Shown here: piece by piece, positions 8,739-19,400 of the stretch | How positions within the stretch are numbered: position 1 is the first letter of the stretch | Layout: each line of letters opens with the position of its first letter | Assembly (NCBI GenBank): GCA_031261325.1 | Contig: JAISKH010000003.1 | Coordinates: 1 to 32,824, forward strand | Length of the DNA: 32,824 bases | Source of the DNA: Oscillospiraceae bacterium | Lineage (GTDB): Bacteria > Bacillota > Clostridia > Oscillospirales > Oscillospiraceae | Direction: 5' to 3' | Program-made: the position numbers and the translations under genes | Notes under the pieces: model-generated | What the model was told of the DNA's origin: nothing | What the model saw: only the letters and a program-made list of their open reading frames with translations | The model's database searches: none

Positions 8739-9416
8739 ATGAAAATACTGATTCTTGAGGACGACGACGCGCTTTGCCGCGGAATTGAGCTTGCGCTGAA
8801 AGGCGCGGACAGGACGTTTACGCTGTGCTTTTCGCTTGCGGAAGCGCGCGCAAAATTGCGGGACGACGCGCCCGAGTTGTTCATTTTGGACGTGAATCTG
8901 CCTGACGGCTCCGGGCTTGACTTTTGCGCGGAGCTTCGCGCGGCGGGAAATTCCGCGCCTGTCCTGATGCTGACCGCCAACGACACCGAGCTGGACATAG
9001 TAACGGGCTTGGAGCGCGGCGCGGACGATTACGTTACAAAGCCGTTCTCGCTTGCCGTTTTGCGGGCGCGGGTTGACGCGCTCTCGCGGCGCGGTTCGCA
9101 CTCTACCGCAAAAGTCGCCGTGCAAGGCTTTGCGTTCGACTTTGAGACGCTGCGCTTTGAGAAAAACGGGCAAGCCGTTGAGCTTTCCAAAACGGAAGCG
9201 CGACTGCTGCAAGCGCTTTTCAGTAACAAGGGACAAACGCTTACGCGCGAGCAGCTTTTGGAGCGGATATGGACGGACGGCACGGAATTTGTAGACGAAA
9301 ACGCGCTGTCGGTGGCGGTGCGGCGGCTCCGTGCCAAATTGGAGGACGAGCCGTCAGAGCCGCGATTCATTGTAACGGTTCATGGCATCGGTTACAAGTG
9401 GGCGGTGAAATTGTGA
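8739..9416 (+). CDS. OmpR/PhoB-family response regulator
   Basis: A 225-residue two-domain regulator. The receiver domain (1-120) shows the acidic pocket EDDD (7-10), the phospho-acceptor in FILDVNLPDGSG, the switch region VLMLTAND and the conserved Lys in YVTKPFS. The C-terminal winged helix (130-224) has LSKTEARLLQALFSNKGQTLTREQLLERIW and ends VHGIGYKW, typical of OmpR-type DNA-binding domains. Its stop overlaps the start of the kinase gene. It is expected to be phosphorylated by the adjacent kinase and to control the ABC transporter genes that follow, where three phased direct repeats could be its binding site. Confidence 0.95.
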   Translation: MKILILEDDDALCRGIELALKGADRTFTLCFSLAEARAKLRDDAPELFILDVNLPDGSGLDFCAELRAAGNSAPVLMLTANDTELDIVTGLERGADDYVTKPFSLAVLRARVDALSRRGSHSTAKVAVQGFAFDFETLRFEKNGQAVELSKTEARLLQALFSNKGQTLTREQLLERIWTDGTEFVDENALSVAVRRLRAKLEDEPSEPRFIVTVHGIGYKWAVKL

Positions 9417-10252
9417 CAGGAAAGAAGCTTTTGCAAAGGCTGGACGAAATGCTTGACGCGGCACTCGACGGAACTTTTCAGGCGCAGACTTACGACGAGA
9501 GCATGCTGTCCAAAATCGAGGTTAAAATGGCGCGGTTCCTTGACGGAGCGCAGCTTCGCCGTGAGCAAATTGAGGTTGAGCAAGGTCACATTCGCGCGCT
9601 GATTAGCGATATTTCGCACCAAACTAAAACTCCGATTGCGAACATCGCGCTGTATTCGGGCTTGCTCGGCGAGCAGGATTTGACTGACGTTCAGCGCAAT
9701 CTTATGAAACAAATCGCGGGAGGTGCGGAAAAGCTGAACTTTTTGATACAATCGCTCGTTAAAACCTCGCGTTTGGAGAGCGGAATTATCAAAGTTGAAC
9801 CGCAACTCGCCAATATCAGCAGTTTAATTGAAGCCGCTGTTGCAGAAAATGCTGTAAAAGCGGAAATGAAACATATAGCTCTGACAGTTTCGGACAGCGA
9901 CGCGGGAATATGCGCAAAATTTGACCCGCGCTGGTGCGTCGAAGCGCTATCAAATATTATAGACAACGCCATAAAGTACACAGCTCGCGGCGGAAAAGTG
10001 ACAGTTAACGCATCGGATTACGAAATGTTTGCGCGAATTGATGTTGCGGATAACGGTCGCGGAATAAAGGACACGGATTTGACAAAAATATTCGGGCGAT
10101 TTTGGCGCGCAGCGGAATCGGCGGATAGTCCCGGAGTTGGAATAGGGCTTTATTTAGCGCGGGAAATTATAGTTTCGTGCGGCGGATTCATAAAAGTGGA
10201 GTCCAAACCCGGCGATGGCTCGATATTTTCGGTGTTTCTTTCAAAAGTGTAA
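9413..10252 (+). CDS. Soluble sensor histidine kinase (no transmembrane segment)
   Basis: A 279-residue protein starting at GTG 9413, which overlaps the regulator stop (GTGA) and follows GGGCGGTGAAA; the ORF extends upstream only as a shadow of the regulator gene. The H-box is ISDISHQTKTPIAN with the phospho-acceptor at H69. The HATPase_c domain has the N-box IIDNAIKYT, the G1 box DVADNGRGI and the G2 box GVGIGLYLAR. The first 60 residues are polar and helical with no membrane-spanning stretch, whereas kinases of Bce-type systems have two membrane helices. A cytosolic kinase beside an FtsX-type transporter suggests it senses through a partner, perhaps the transporter itself. Confidence 0.93.
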   Translation: MTGKKLLQRLDEMLDAALDGTFQAQTYDESMLSKIEVKMARFLDGAQLRREQIEVEQGHIRALISDISHQTKTPIANIALYSGLLGEQDLTDVQRNLMKQIAGGAEKLNFLIQSLVKTSRLESGIIKVEPQLANISSLIEAAVAENAVKAEMKHIALTVSDSDAGICAKFDPRWCVEALSNIIDNAIKYTARGGKVTVNASDYEMFARIDVADNGRGIKDTDLTKIFGRFWRAAESADSPGVGIGLYLAREIIVSCGGFIKVESKPGDGSIFSVFLSKV

Positions 10253-10291
10253 GATTCCGGAAAGACGCTCGAAAGAATCACGCGGTATAAT
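10249..10291 (+). promoter_or_regulatory. Probable activator-dependent promoter of the ABC genes, with phased direct repeats
   Basis: TATAAT at 10286-10291 has no -35 hexamer. In its place are three copies of G(A/T)AAGA starting at 10249, 10260 and 10271, exactly 11 bp apart, and ending 9 bp before the -10. This is the geometry expected for head-to-tail binding of OmpR/PhoB-type regulators. The first copy overlaps the kinase stop codon. Confidence 0.55.
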
Positions 10292-10321
10292 ATAGCTAAA
10301 ATATCGCACGGAGGTTTATTT

Positions 10322-10981
10322 ATGAGCGTTTTGAAAACGACAAATTTGAAAAAGCACTACGCTTTGGGCACAGTAGTAAAAGCGTTGGACGGCGTTGATA
10401 TTGCCGTCGAACAAGGCGAATTTGTATCAATTGTGGGCAGTTCCGGCAGCGGAAAATCTACACTTCTTCACATGCTCGGCGGTCTTGACCGACCGACAGA
10501 GGGAAATGTTGAAATTAACGGTCAAATTATATTCAATATGAAAGACGACGAACTGACGATTTTCCGCCGACGCAACATCGGTTTCGTGTTTCAAAGCTAC
10601 AATCTCGTGCCTGTGCTGAATGTTGAAGAAAATATACTGCTTCCGATTCAACTTGACGGAAATAAACCTGATGAAGCGTACATTGACCGCATTATTGATA
10701 CATTGGGCTTAACCGAAAAGCGCAAAAACATGCCAAATCAGCTATCCGGCGGTCAACAACAGCGCGTTGCGATTGCCCGCGCCTTGGCGAGTAAGCCCGC
10801 AATTGTGCTCGCCGACGAACCGACGGGTAATCTTGATAGCAAAACTGGCATGGATGTTATCGGTTTGCTGAAAGTTAGTGGTGAAAAGTTCGGGCAAACT
10901 ATAATTATGATTACTCACAATCCTGAAATTGCACAAATGGCAGACCGCACAATTCACATTGAGGACGGGAGGATTGTGTAA
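10322..10981 (+). CDS. ABC transporter ATP-binding protein (MacB/LolD/BceA-like)
   Basis: A 219-residue ATPase with Walker A GSSGSGKST (38-46), Q-loop FQSYNLVPVLNVEENI, signature LSGGQQQR, Walker B IVLADEPTGNLDS and H-switch MITHNPEIA. The LADEPTGNLDS form and small size place it in the family that energises FtsX-type permeases (lipoprotein release, MacB export, bacitracin-type peptide detoxification). CGGAGG precedes the ATG. Its stop overlaps the permease start by one base (TAATG), so the two proteins should be made in equal amounts and form one complex. Confidence 0.95.
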   Translation: MSVLKTTNLKKHYALGTVVKALDGVDIAVEQGEFVSIVGSSGSGKSTLLHMLGGLDRPTEGNVEINGQIIFNMKDDELTIFRRRNIGFVFQSYNLVPVLNVEENILLPIQLDGNKPDEAYIDRIIDTLGLTEKRKNMPNQLSGGQQQRVAIARALASKPAIVLADEPTGNLDSKTGMDVIGLLKVSGEKFGQTIIMITHNPEIAQMADRTIHIEDGRIV

Positions 10982-13407
10982 TGAGAGTATCAAATAATGC
11001 AACAATCCGCCGATTGACTTTGCGCTCGCTAAAAGCGAACAAATTACGCAATATTGTTGCAGTTATTGCGATTGCGCTGACGGCTGTGCTGTTTACGGCG
11101 ATTTTCACACTCGGCGGAAATATGCTCGAAACTGTTCAAAATAGCACAATGCGACAGGTCGGAACGAGTGCGCACGCGGGCGCAAAGCTTGTGACGCAAG
11201 AACAATACGACAGAATAGCCGCCGCGCCGTCGGTTCGCGACATTTCGTACAACATTATAATCGGTTTGGCTGAGAATGATGCGCTGAAAAAGAGCCAAAC
11301 CGAGCTTAGATACAGCGAAAATACATCAGCAAAGTGGGGTTTTAGTTATCCGGAAGTCGGTTCTATGCCGCAAAAAGAAACAGAAATTGCTTGCAGTACG
11401 ATAACGCTCGATTTACTCGGTATTCCGCACGAAATTGGCGCGTCCGTACCGCTGGAACACAGCGTAAATGGCAAAAAGTATACAGAAACTTTCACATTGT
11501 GCGGTTATTGGACAGGCGACCCCGTTATGGCGGCTCAACAAGCGTGGGTTTCACGCGAATATTGCGATAAAGTCGCGCCTATGCCGACAATATCCCTCTC
11601 GCAAACTGACGGAGTGAACCTCGCGGGTTACATCTGCGCCGACATTTGGTTTTCAAATAGTCTCAATATCGAGGGCAAAGTCGCAAAATTGCAAAAAGAA
11701 GCAGGATTCGCGCCCGGGGAAGTCAACATTGGCGTTAACTGGGCATATGTGGGCAACGAAATTGACCCGACAACGGCAATAATAGCAGTATTTGTACTGT
11801 TGCTTGTTCTATTATCGGGCTATTTGATTATATACAGCATCTTCACAATTTCCGTAACGGCGGATATTCACTTTTTCGGACTGCTCAAAACCATAGGCAC
11901 AACAGGGCTGCAATTGCGCAAAATAGTTGCAGGGCAAGCGCTATTGCTGTCCGCGATAGGAATACCACTAGGCCTGCTGATTGGCTGTGGAGTGGGTTTC
12001 GGTTTAACGCCGTTCATATTGAACATAATGGGCGGAAATTTAACAATATCTCCCACCGTGAACCCGATTATATTTATGTTCTCGGCAGTATTCAGCCTGC
12101 TGACAGTATTCATAAGCTGCCGAAAACCCGCGAGAATCGCCGCAAAAGTCTCTCCCGTTGAAGCTGTGCGATATGCGGACGCTCCGATAAGCAAAAGCGG
12201 CAAATCAAAACGCACAAAAGTAGTGTCTCCGCTCACGATGGCAGACGCAAACGTGACGCGCGGCAAACGAAAACTGATAACTGTAGTGCTCTCGCTGTCG
12301 CTAAGTATGATATTGTTGAACAGCGTGTTCAGCGCGGTAAACGGTTTCGATATGGAAAAGTACCTGTCAAACTCAATAGTGAGCGATTTCGCGATTGCGG
12401 ATTCAAGCATATTTACCAACGGTTCCGCCAAAAAGCTCGACGGAGTTACGCCGAAAATGCTGCAATTGCTTACTTCAAGCGGCGCGGAAATTTCAAATGT
12501 GTATTGTCGCGATGTGTACAAATGGAACGAAAGCGGCACTATTCCGACGGAAACTAAGCAAATCTACGGCATAGGCAGCTCTGAACTTGCGCTGTTCTCC
12601 GAAGTGGACTATGAAAAACTGCGCTCTGAAAACGTTTGCATAGTTTCAAAGCAAGTGTTCGGAGTTGGACCGACTGTCGCAATCCCCAAAGTGGGCGACA
12701 TTATCACGCTTACGAACGAAAGCGGCGCAACCGAAGCCTTTGAAGTCGTCGAATTAGTGGAGGAATACCCATATCAAATCTCTGAGCGGTACTATCTCGG
12801 CGACAGCTTGACCGTAATTATTTCAAATGAGGCGTTTCTCAACCTTTTCGGCGAAACGCAGCCTATGCAAACTAACGTAAACGTTGAGGACAAGTTGGTT
12901 CCCGAAGTCGAAAAGCTGCTTTCGGATTACGCAAAAAACATCGACACAGCGCTCGGCTACATCTCGCGCTCAACTCTGATGGCTGAATTTGACGGTTTGC
13001 GCAAAACTTACGTCGCAATCGGCGGCGCGTTGTCCTTTATTCTTGCGCTGATTGGCATACTCAATTTCACAAATTCGCAGGTGACTTCGATATTCGCGCG
13101 CCGCCGCGAGCTTGCAATACTGCAAAGCATCGGCATGACGGGCAAGCAGACAAAGAAAATGCTGTTTTGTGAAGGGCTATTGCACGCGATTCTGACAATA
13201 CTCTTCACATTGACCGTCGGCTTGGGAATCGGATACTTGATAATGCAAGTCATAGCGGGTCAAGTGTGGTTTTTCGACAGCAGATTTACGCTCGCGCCGT
13301 CACTTTATTGCATACCGCCGCTGCTTCTAATCTGCGCCGCTGTGCCATTCGTGTGCTACAACCGACTGGCGCGCGAGAGCGTTGTGGAGCGTTTGCGCAT
13401 AGAATAG
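10981..13407 (+). CDS. FtsX-domain ABC transporter permease, 8 predicted membrane helices
   Basis: An 808-residue protein with one helix near 22-46, an extracytoplasmic domain of about 200 residues, three helices at about 257-385, a second half beginning with a helix near 432-455, another large outer domain, and three helices at about 670-800. Each half carries a cytoplasmic coupling segment (GLLKTIGTTGLQLRKIV and LAILQSIGMTGKQTKKML), the hallmark of FtsX permeases. The C-terminus ends RLARESVVERLRIE, typical of this group. With the ATPase at 10322 it forms a mechanotransmission-type transporter. Likely roles are export of or resistance to peptides or antibiotics, but the substrate is unknown. 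It ends 15 bp from the convergent giant gene; I see no good terminator between. Confidence 0.93.
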   Translation: MRVSNNATIRRLTLRSLKANKLRNIVAVIAIALTAVLFTAIFTLGGNMLETVQNSTMRQVGTSAHAGAKLVTQEQYDRIAAAPSVRDISYNIIIGLAENDALKKSQTELRYSENTSAKWGFSYPEVGSMPQKETEIACSTITLDLLGIPHEIGASVPLEHSVNGKKYTETFTLCGYWTGDPVMAAQQAWVSREYCDKVAPMPTISLSQTDGVNLAGYICADIWFSNSLNIEGKVAKLQKEAGFAPGEVNIGVNWAYVGNEIDPTTAIIAVFVLLLVLLSGYLIIYSIFTISVTADIHFFGLLKTIGTTGLQLRKIVAGQALLLSAIGIPLGLLIGCGVGFGLTPFILNIMGGNLTISPTVNPIIFMFSAVFSLLTVFISCRKPARIAAKVSPVEAVRYADAPISKSGKSKRTKVVSPLTMADANVTRGKRKLITVVLSLSLSMILLNSVFSAVNGFDMEKYLSNSIVSDFAIADSSIFTNGSAKKLDGVTPKMLQLLTSSGAEISNVYCRDVYKWNESGTIPTETKQIYGIGSSELALFSEVDYEKLRSENVCIVSKQVFGVGPTVAIPKVGDIITLTNESGATEAFEVVELVEEYPYQISERYYLGDSLTVIISNEAFLNLFGETQPMQTNVNVEDKLVPEVEKLLSDYAKNIDTALGYISRSTLMAEFDGLRKTYVAIGGALSFILALIGILNFTNSQVTSIFARRRELAILQSIGMTGKQTKKMLFCEGLLHAILTILFTLTVGLGIGYLIMQVIAGQVWFFDSRFTLAPSLYCIPPLLLICAAVPFVCYNRLARESVVERLRIE

Positions 13408-13422
13408 GTAAATGCGACACAT

Positions 13423-16400
13423 TTATTGTGCGCTTATCTCCAGAACGGGCAGAACTTCTGTCCAACTTTCGCTCGCGCTGTTCGCTTCACGGACGTAATT
13501 GTGCGAATTGGTTGCCTCCTGAATGTCGAAGTAGTACCACACGCCCGCGTCGGCATTGTCGCGCCATGTCGTCATGTCGGGCAGCAGCTCGTCCTCGGTT
13601 TCCACGTGCCTGTCGAGCAATCTGTTGATGATTGTAATCGCTTCCGCGCGGCTGATTGGGCTTTCGGGGCGGAACGTTCCGTCGGGATAACCCTGAATAA
13701 TTCCCGCGTTGTACGCGCTGATAATATACTCCGTTGCCCAATGACCCGTCGGAACATCGCCGTAAGGCATACTCCCGCCGACGGGAGCTTCAAAGAAGCG
13801 CGCGACCAAGGCGACAAACTCCGCACGAGTGATGTCGCTTTCCGGCTTGACGCTACCGTCGGGATAACCTTTCATAACGCCGAGCTTCGCAAGGGTCGAG
13901 ACGGCTGTGTTGAACCATTGCCCCTCTTGAGCGTCGGTGAAATTATTGTCGTCGGTGCTTGTGTTGTCCTCAAGCAGTCGGAAGAGGATTGTCGCCGTTT
14001 CCGCGCGGGTAATCAACCCATCGGGACGGACGTTGCCGTCGGGATAGCCGACGATGTAGGCGAAGTGCTCCCGCTTATTCAGCGGCGGTTTCGGCGGCTC
14101 CGACTCGGGTTCGTCGTCCGAATCGGCGGTGGTCGGGAAGTCGGGCGAGTTTCCGGAGTTGTCCACACGCTCCCATTGCGCGTACAGCGTGGTGTCTTTC
14201 TCAAACACAATCGCCACTTCGGCGGGATAAATGTTGCCGCCGCCGTCCTTTTCGGTAGCCCAGTTCAGGAAATTGTAGCCGTCGCGCGTCGGAACGGGGA
14301 GCGAATGGCTCTCACCCGCGAGCAGCTTTACGGTCTTAACCGCGTCTGCCAGCTTGCTCTCGTAATTCTCGTCAAGCGTTACGGTTATTGGCTCGGCAAC
14401 AGCGTCCGCCTTGTTATAGGCAACCATGTAAACCGAAAACCGCTTTACGGTGAGAATAATCATCGTGCTGTCCGCGCTCATCTGAAAGTACTCGCCGACG
14501 CTGTTTTTAACGGGGAATTGCGGCAGCCGCTCGGCGCTCCCATTGTGCCAACGATAGACGGCGTAACCCGTTTGCCCTTGGTCCGCAACAGGGAGGTAGA
14601 TGCAAATGTCAACGAGCGAATTCAGCTCAGCAAGCCGCGTCGTCGTCACAAGCTCCTCGCCCGCTAAGGTCACGTCCTTGTAAGCGGAGAGGTCAAGCTC
14701 AAAGGCGAAACCCTTGCCGTCGTAAAAAGCCAACGTTTCGATTTCGTCGCGCTGAATTTGCTGCTCGTCGTTCACATCTTCCGCCTCAAGGCGAATCCAG
14801 ATTCTGCCGCCGTCCTCATATGCGCTCTTATCCTCGGCGGTTACGCCGCTTGTCGCGTTCTCGGCGGGCGCGGCGATATACACGTCGTCCAAATCACCCG
14901 CCGCGACGGTCGGGACGGTCTCCACTTGGTTGAACTCGCTGCCGAGACTGCCAAGCCCGTTGCCGAGTGTCAGTTGAATGACGCGCTCGCCGTCCTCTGT
15001 GATGTGAATGAGCTTGTTGGCGACAATTTCACGTTCACCGTTCTTGTATGAAACAACCGCGTTATAGTAACCGGCGGGCAGGTTGTTCGGAACGAAAATG
15101 CCGCCCGTGTCGGTCGCGCCGTTGTCCATATTCTTGCCTGATTGGTCAATCGCGACTGTCGCGTTCTCCAGCGGTTTGCCCGCGTCGTCGATTACGCGAA
15201 TCCTGAACGTGTACCTGTGCGTGCCCGTAACGGTGCACAGCGCGTCAACCCGATTGCCCAAGCTTTTCGCCGTGAACTGCGCCGCAGTAGTCTCACCGTC
15301 GGTTTCGCTCCCGCTCCAAAGATAGGCGTATGCGCCGTTGTACGCGCCGTCACCCGCCGCCGTAATCTTCAAAGCTCCGCCGCCGAGAACAATGTCGCCG
15401 CTCTCAATCGGCTCGCCGTTATACGTCGCGCTGACGGTCGAGCCAACCGCGTCGCCCGCGTCCGCCACGTCAAAAACCACGGTGTAGTAGCTCAACTGCG
15501 TGCTGTTTGTGGAGTTGTCCACGGTCAGCCAAACGCCCGTGCTCACGTCGTTCGCATAAATCATGTATTCGCCGAACAACAGGGTAGACAGGTCGCTTAT
15601 CGCGTCGCCCGCGTCGTTTTTCTTAACGCTGATAGTCGGCGCGCCGTCGTCGTTCCACAAAACGCCGTCCTTGTACACGCGAACCTCCGCGCCGTAGACC
15701 TTCAGCCTGAAGTACGCGACGTAATCCGCGGAGAAATTCAACTTGTCGGCGGATTTAGTCGGGACAAAAGTCGCGTTGGGCGTAATCGGCTCGGTACTCG
15801 CGTAGTCCGTACCAAGCTCGTACCACCCGATAAGCTCATAGCCGCTGCCGATATTCGCCGTCGCGATTGCGCCCAGAGCGACACCCGTCGCGGGAGCAAG
15901 GCTCTCGCCGCTCAAGTTCACATCGCCGTCCAAGTGCACGATACCGCCCGTCGTGCCGTCCGATTCACCCTCGGTAACTGCCGCGTATGTGATTTCAACA
16001 GCTTCGTCCTCCTCAAACAGCGCAACGTAATCGCCCGAGACATTCAGCTCGCCCACTTTAGCGGGGGCAAAGCTTGCGCCGTCGCCGAATTTGTTTGTGA
16101 AACCCGTGTCACTCGCGGCGTACCAACCGACGAGCTTGTAGCCGCTTTTCGCCGCAACGGTTGCTTGGGCGTTACCCGTCGCGGGTGGAACGCTCTGACT
16201 GCCGCCGAAAGGCAGCACAATGCTGCCGCCAAAACCGTCCGCTTGCGCCGTACCGTCGTGCGCATGCGTCTTAACCGTATAGGTAATCACCGCGTCGGCG
16301 TTTTCCTGAAATACCGCCACATAGTCGCCATCAACGTTCAATTCGCCGACCTTTGCGGGAGCGTATAACGGGGTGCCGACAATCGGTGTATTATTCAGGT

Positions 16401-19400
16401 AATCATACTCCTCCGCCCGCGCGAACCAACCCTTGAACGTGTAACCCGCGCTCGCCGCCGCCGTTGTGCCGACAGCCGTACCCGTCGCGGGGGAAAGTTC
16501 CTCGCCTGACGAATCGACGATTCCGCCGACCGCCGCCGTCGTCAACGCGCCTTTGTTCGTATACGTCAGCGCGCCGTATTTAATTGTTACATCAGCGTTC
16601 TCCTTGAACACCGCGACATAGTTGCCCGCAACGTTCACGCCGCCGACTTTCGCGGGGGCAAAAACCTCGTCCGCGAGCGGAGTGTCATTCAGATAGTCAT
16701 GCCCCGCTTCCTGCCGCGCGAACCACCCGATAAACGTGTAGCCGGGCTTAAACGTCGCGGTTGCGCCCAAAGCGTTACCCGTTGCGGGCGCAAGGCTCTC
16801 GCCGACGGAATCCACGGTACCGCCCGCCGTGCCGCTCGCCGCGTTCACGGTAACAGCCGCGTAGGTGATAGCGACGTTTGCGTTCTCCTCAAACAGCGCG
16901 ACATAGCTGCCCACAACGTTCAGCCCGCCAACTTTCGCGGGGGAGAACGTTAACGCCGTGCTCAAGCTGGTCGCATAGCTCGCGTCGCTCGCGGCGAACC
17001 AACCCACAAAGCTGTAGCCGCTCTTGCCAACAACGGTTGCCGTTGCTGTGCCCGTCGCGGGTAGAACGCTCTGGCTCCCGTTCGTGGGCGACGAAATGTA
17101 ACCGCCAAAGTCGTCATCTTGCGCCTTACCGTCGTTCGCTCGCGTCTTAACCGCATAGTTAATCGCAACGGGCGCATCCTCCGTCCATTGCGCCGCAAGC
17201 GTTACGTTGGGCGCAACGCCCTCCGACGGCGTGGCGGCTAGTTCCTCGTACTTGCCAATCTTGGTTTCGGCTTCGTAGTTAATCAAGCCGTCAACCGTGG
17301 CTGCTTCCAGCTTCGTGAGCTTCCAACCGCTGAAGCTGAAGCCCGCCCGCTTCGGCGCGTGCAGGGTCGTGACCTCATCGGTCAGGCTTGTGTAGTAATT
17401 CGTAACGCTGACGGTTGCGCCGTCGTAGTTGCCGCCCTCAAGGTCATAGAACACGGCGTAAGACTTTGCCCATGTGCCCGTTATCGTGATGTACTCTACA
17501 CCGTCGTCATGCGCGAAAGACGAGAACGGCAGCGGGTTCGGACCCGGAATGACAGAGCTTTCGGTTACGTCAACGTCACTCCTGCCGTCGTAGGACAGCT
17601 TCCAACCGGCGAAGTGGTACCCCAACGCGTCGATATACAACCAGCGCGGCGGTATCACAACGCTTTCGGCGGGCTTGTAATCGGCGGCGGTATCGGGCGT
17701 TTCAACAGCGCTCCAAGTTATGCCGCTGTAATCGGGAATTGCTGTTTTCTTTGCGCCTTTTTCAGCGACATCGTCGGGACCGTCCGTGGGATAATTCTTC
17801 CACCAGTAGGCATCGTAGGTGCCCGCCGCGTTGCCGTTTTCATCGGTTGCGCCGAGCGTCACACTTCCGGGGAGATACTTGACGGTGTACGTCTTTGGCA
17901 CCCATTGCGCGTAGAGATAAATCTCCGTTGTCGCGTCGTTGTTGCCGACAAGCGCGCTATACAAATCCGTGCCCGCAACGGCACTTCCCGTCGGAGTTCC
18001 AAACGTCCAACCCGTAAGCGTCCAACCCGCGCGCGTCGGCGGTTCCGTCGGCAACACGGTGTCCGTCCACTTAACGTTCTCTCTGGCGGCGAACGACGGC
18101 GCGTTGGTATAGTTCAGGTCATAATTGACTTTATAATTACTCTTTGCAATCCATTGCGCCTGAAGCGTGATGTTCTCATAGTCATAGCCGTCGTCACGCA
18201 AAGCGAGGTCGCTGTATTTCGTCGCGCCGTCCACGGCTTGCGTAACCGCCGTGTCGTTCTCCTGCTTGGACAACGCCCAGTCCACGAACGAATAACCCGT
18301 GCGCGTCATGGTTAGAGCGGGCAGAAGATTGTCCTGCGACCATTTGACGGGCAAGTTCAGTATGTCGGCGGGTAAGCCGCCATTGGAATCGTATTTGACG
18401 GCATACTCTTTCGCAACCCATTTCGCCTGCAACGTGATGTACGTTACGCCGGGGTCGGCAAGACTGCGGAAGCTGTCACCGTTTGTCACGTTGTCCTTGG
18501 AGCCGTTCTTGGACACGCTCCACCCGGAAAGCTGAAATCCGATGCGCTTGGGAATCGCGACGGGAACCAGCCCCGTGTCGTCAAAGCCGACGGGAGTTGA
18601 GCCGAAACTATCCGTGCCCACCGCGAACCCGCCGTTCAGGTCGTAATTTACAAGGAAGTGAGCGTTCTCCCATTGCGCGTACAGCGTAATCGGAACCGTG
18701 TCGTTGCCGCCCGTCAAGTCGCTGTATTGCGTTGCGGACTGTACAAACGTGTTCGAGCCGCCCGCGTCCGTCGTCCAACCGAGCAGGTTGTGCCCGGGAT
18801 TGGAGACGTTCAATGCAACGGATTCAGGCACGGGCACAAAGCCGTTCTGCGTCCATTTCACGCCCGTAAGCGAACCTGCAACCGCGCCGTCATAGTTCGG
18901 GTTATACGTAACAGCAAAGTCGCTCCGCTCTTCGTAAACGGCTTTCAGCAGTATGTATTTCGCGGCATTCGCCACATTCGCGCCGCCATAGCAAAGTTTG
19001 GAATACGTAATGGTTTCGCCGTCAGGTATAATTGGATTGGTCTGATTGCCTGTCTGACCGTAACCGTTATCGGCAACAACCCAGTTTACAAACGTATACC
19101 CAGCGGGCGCAGTCGGCAAGGGCGCGGGAACAATATCTGCCAAATCATAAAGCGTCACATTGGTTATGGAATCGCTTGTCCCGCCGTTCAGGTCATAACG
19201 CACAGTATAAGTGGTTGCGTCAGCCCATTGCGCGAACAGCGTTGCCGAGGTAAGCTTATCATTCATGTCAACAATGGAGCCGAAAGTGTCCGCGTTAGTG
19301 ATAAACCTACCGCTGCCATTAGCCATTGTGTTCCAACCGACAAAGACTTTACCTACATTTGCGGGGTCTGAATCCGGAATCAGCTTTTTCTGCGTCCAAA

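Noticed and set aside
8550-9236. 229-codon upstream extension of XRE paralog 2
   Set aside because: It runs over both divergent promoters and antisense to the response regulator; the homologous start is at 8549.
9269-9412. Upstream extension of the histidine kinase frame
   Set aside because: It overlaps the DNA-binding domain of the response regulator; GTG 9413 has a ribosome binding site and the GTGA overlap.
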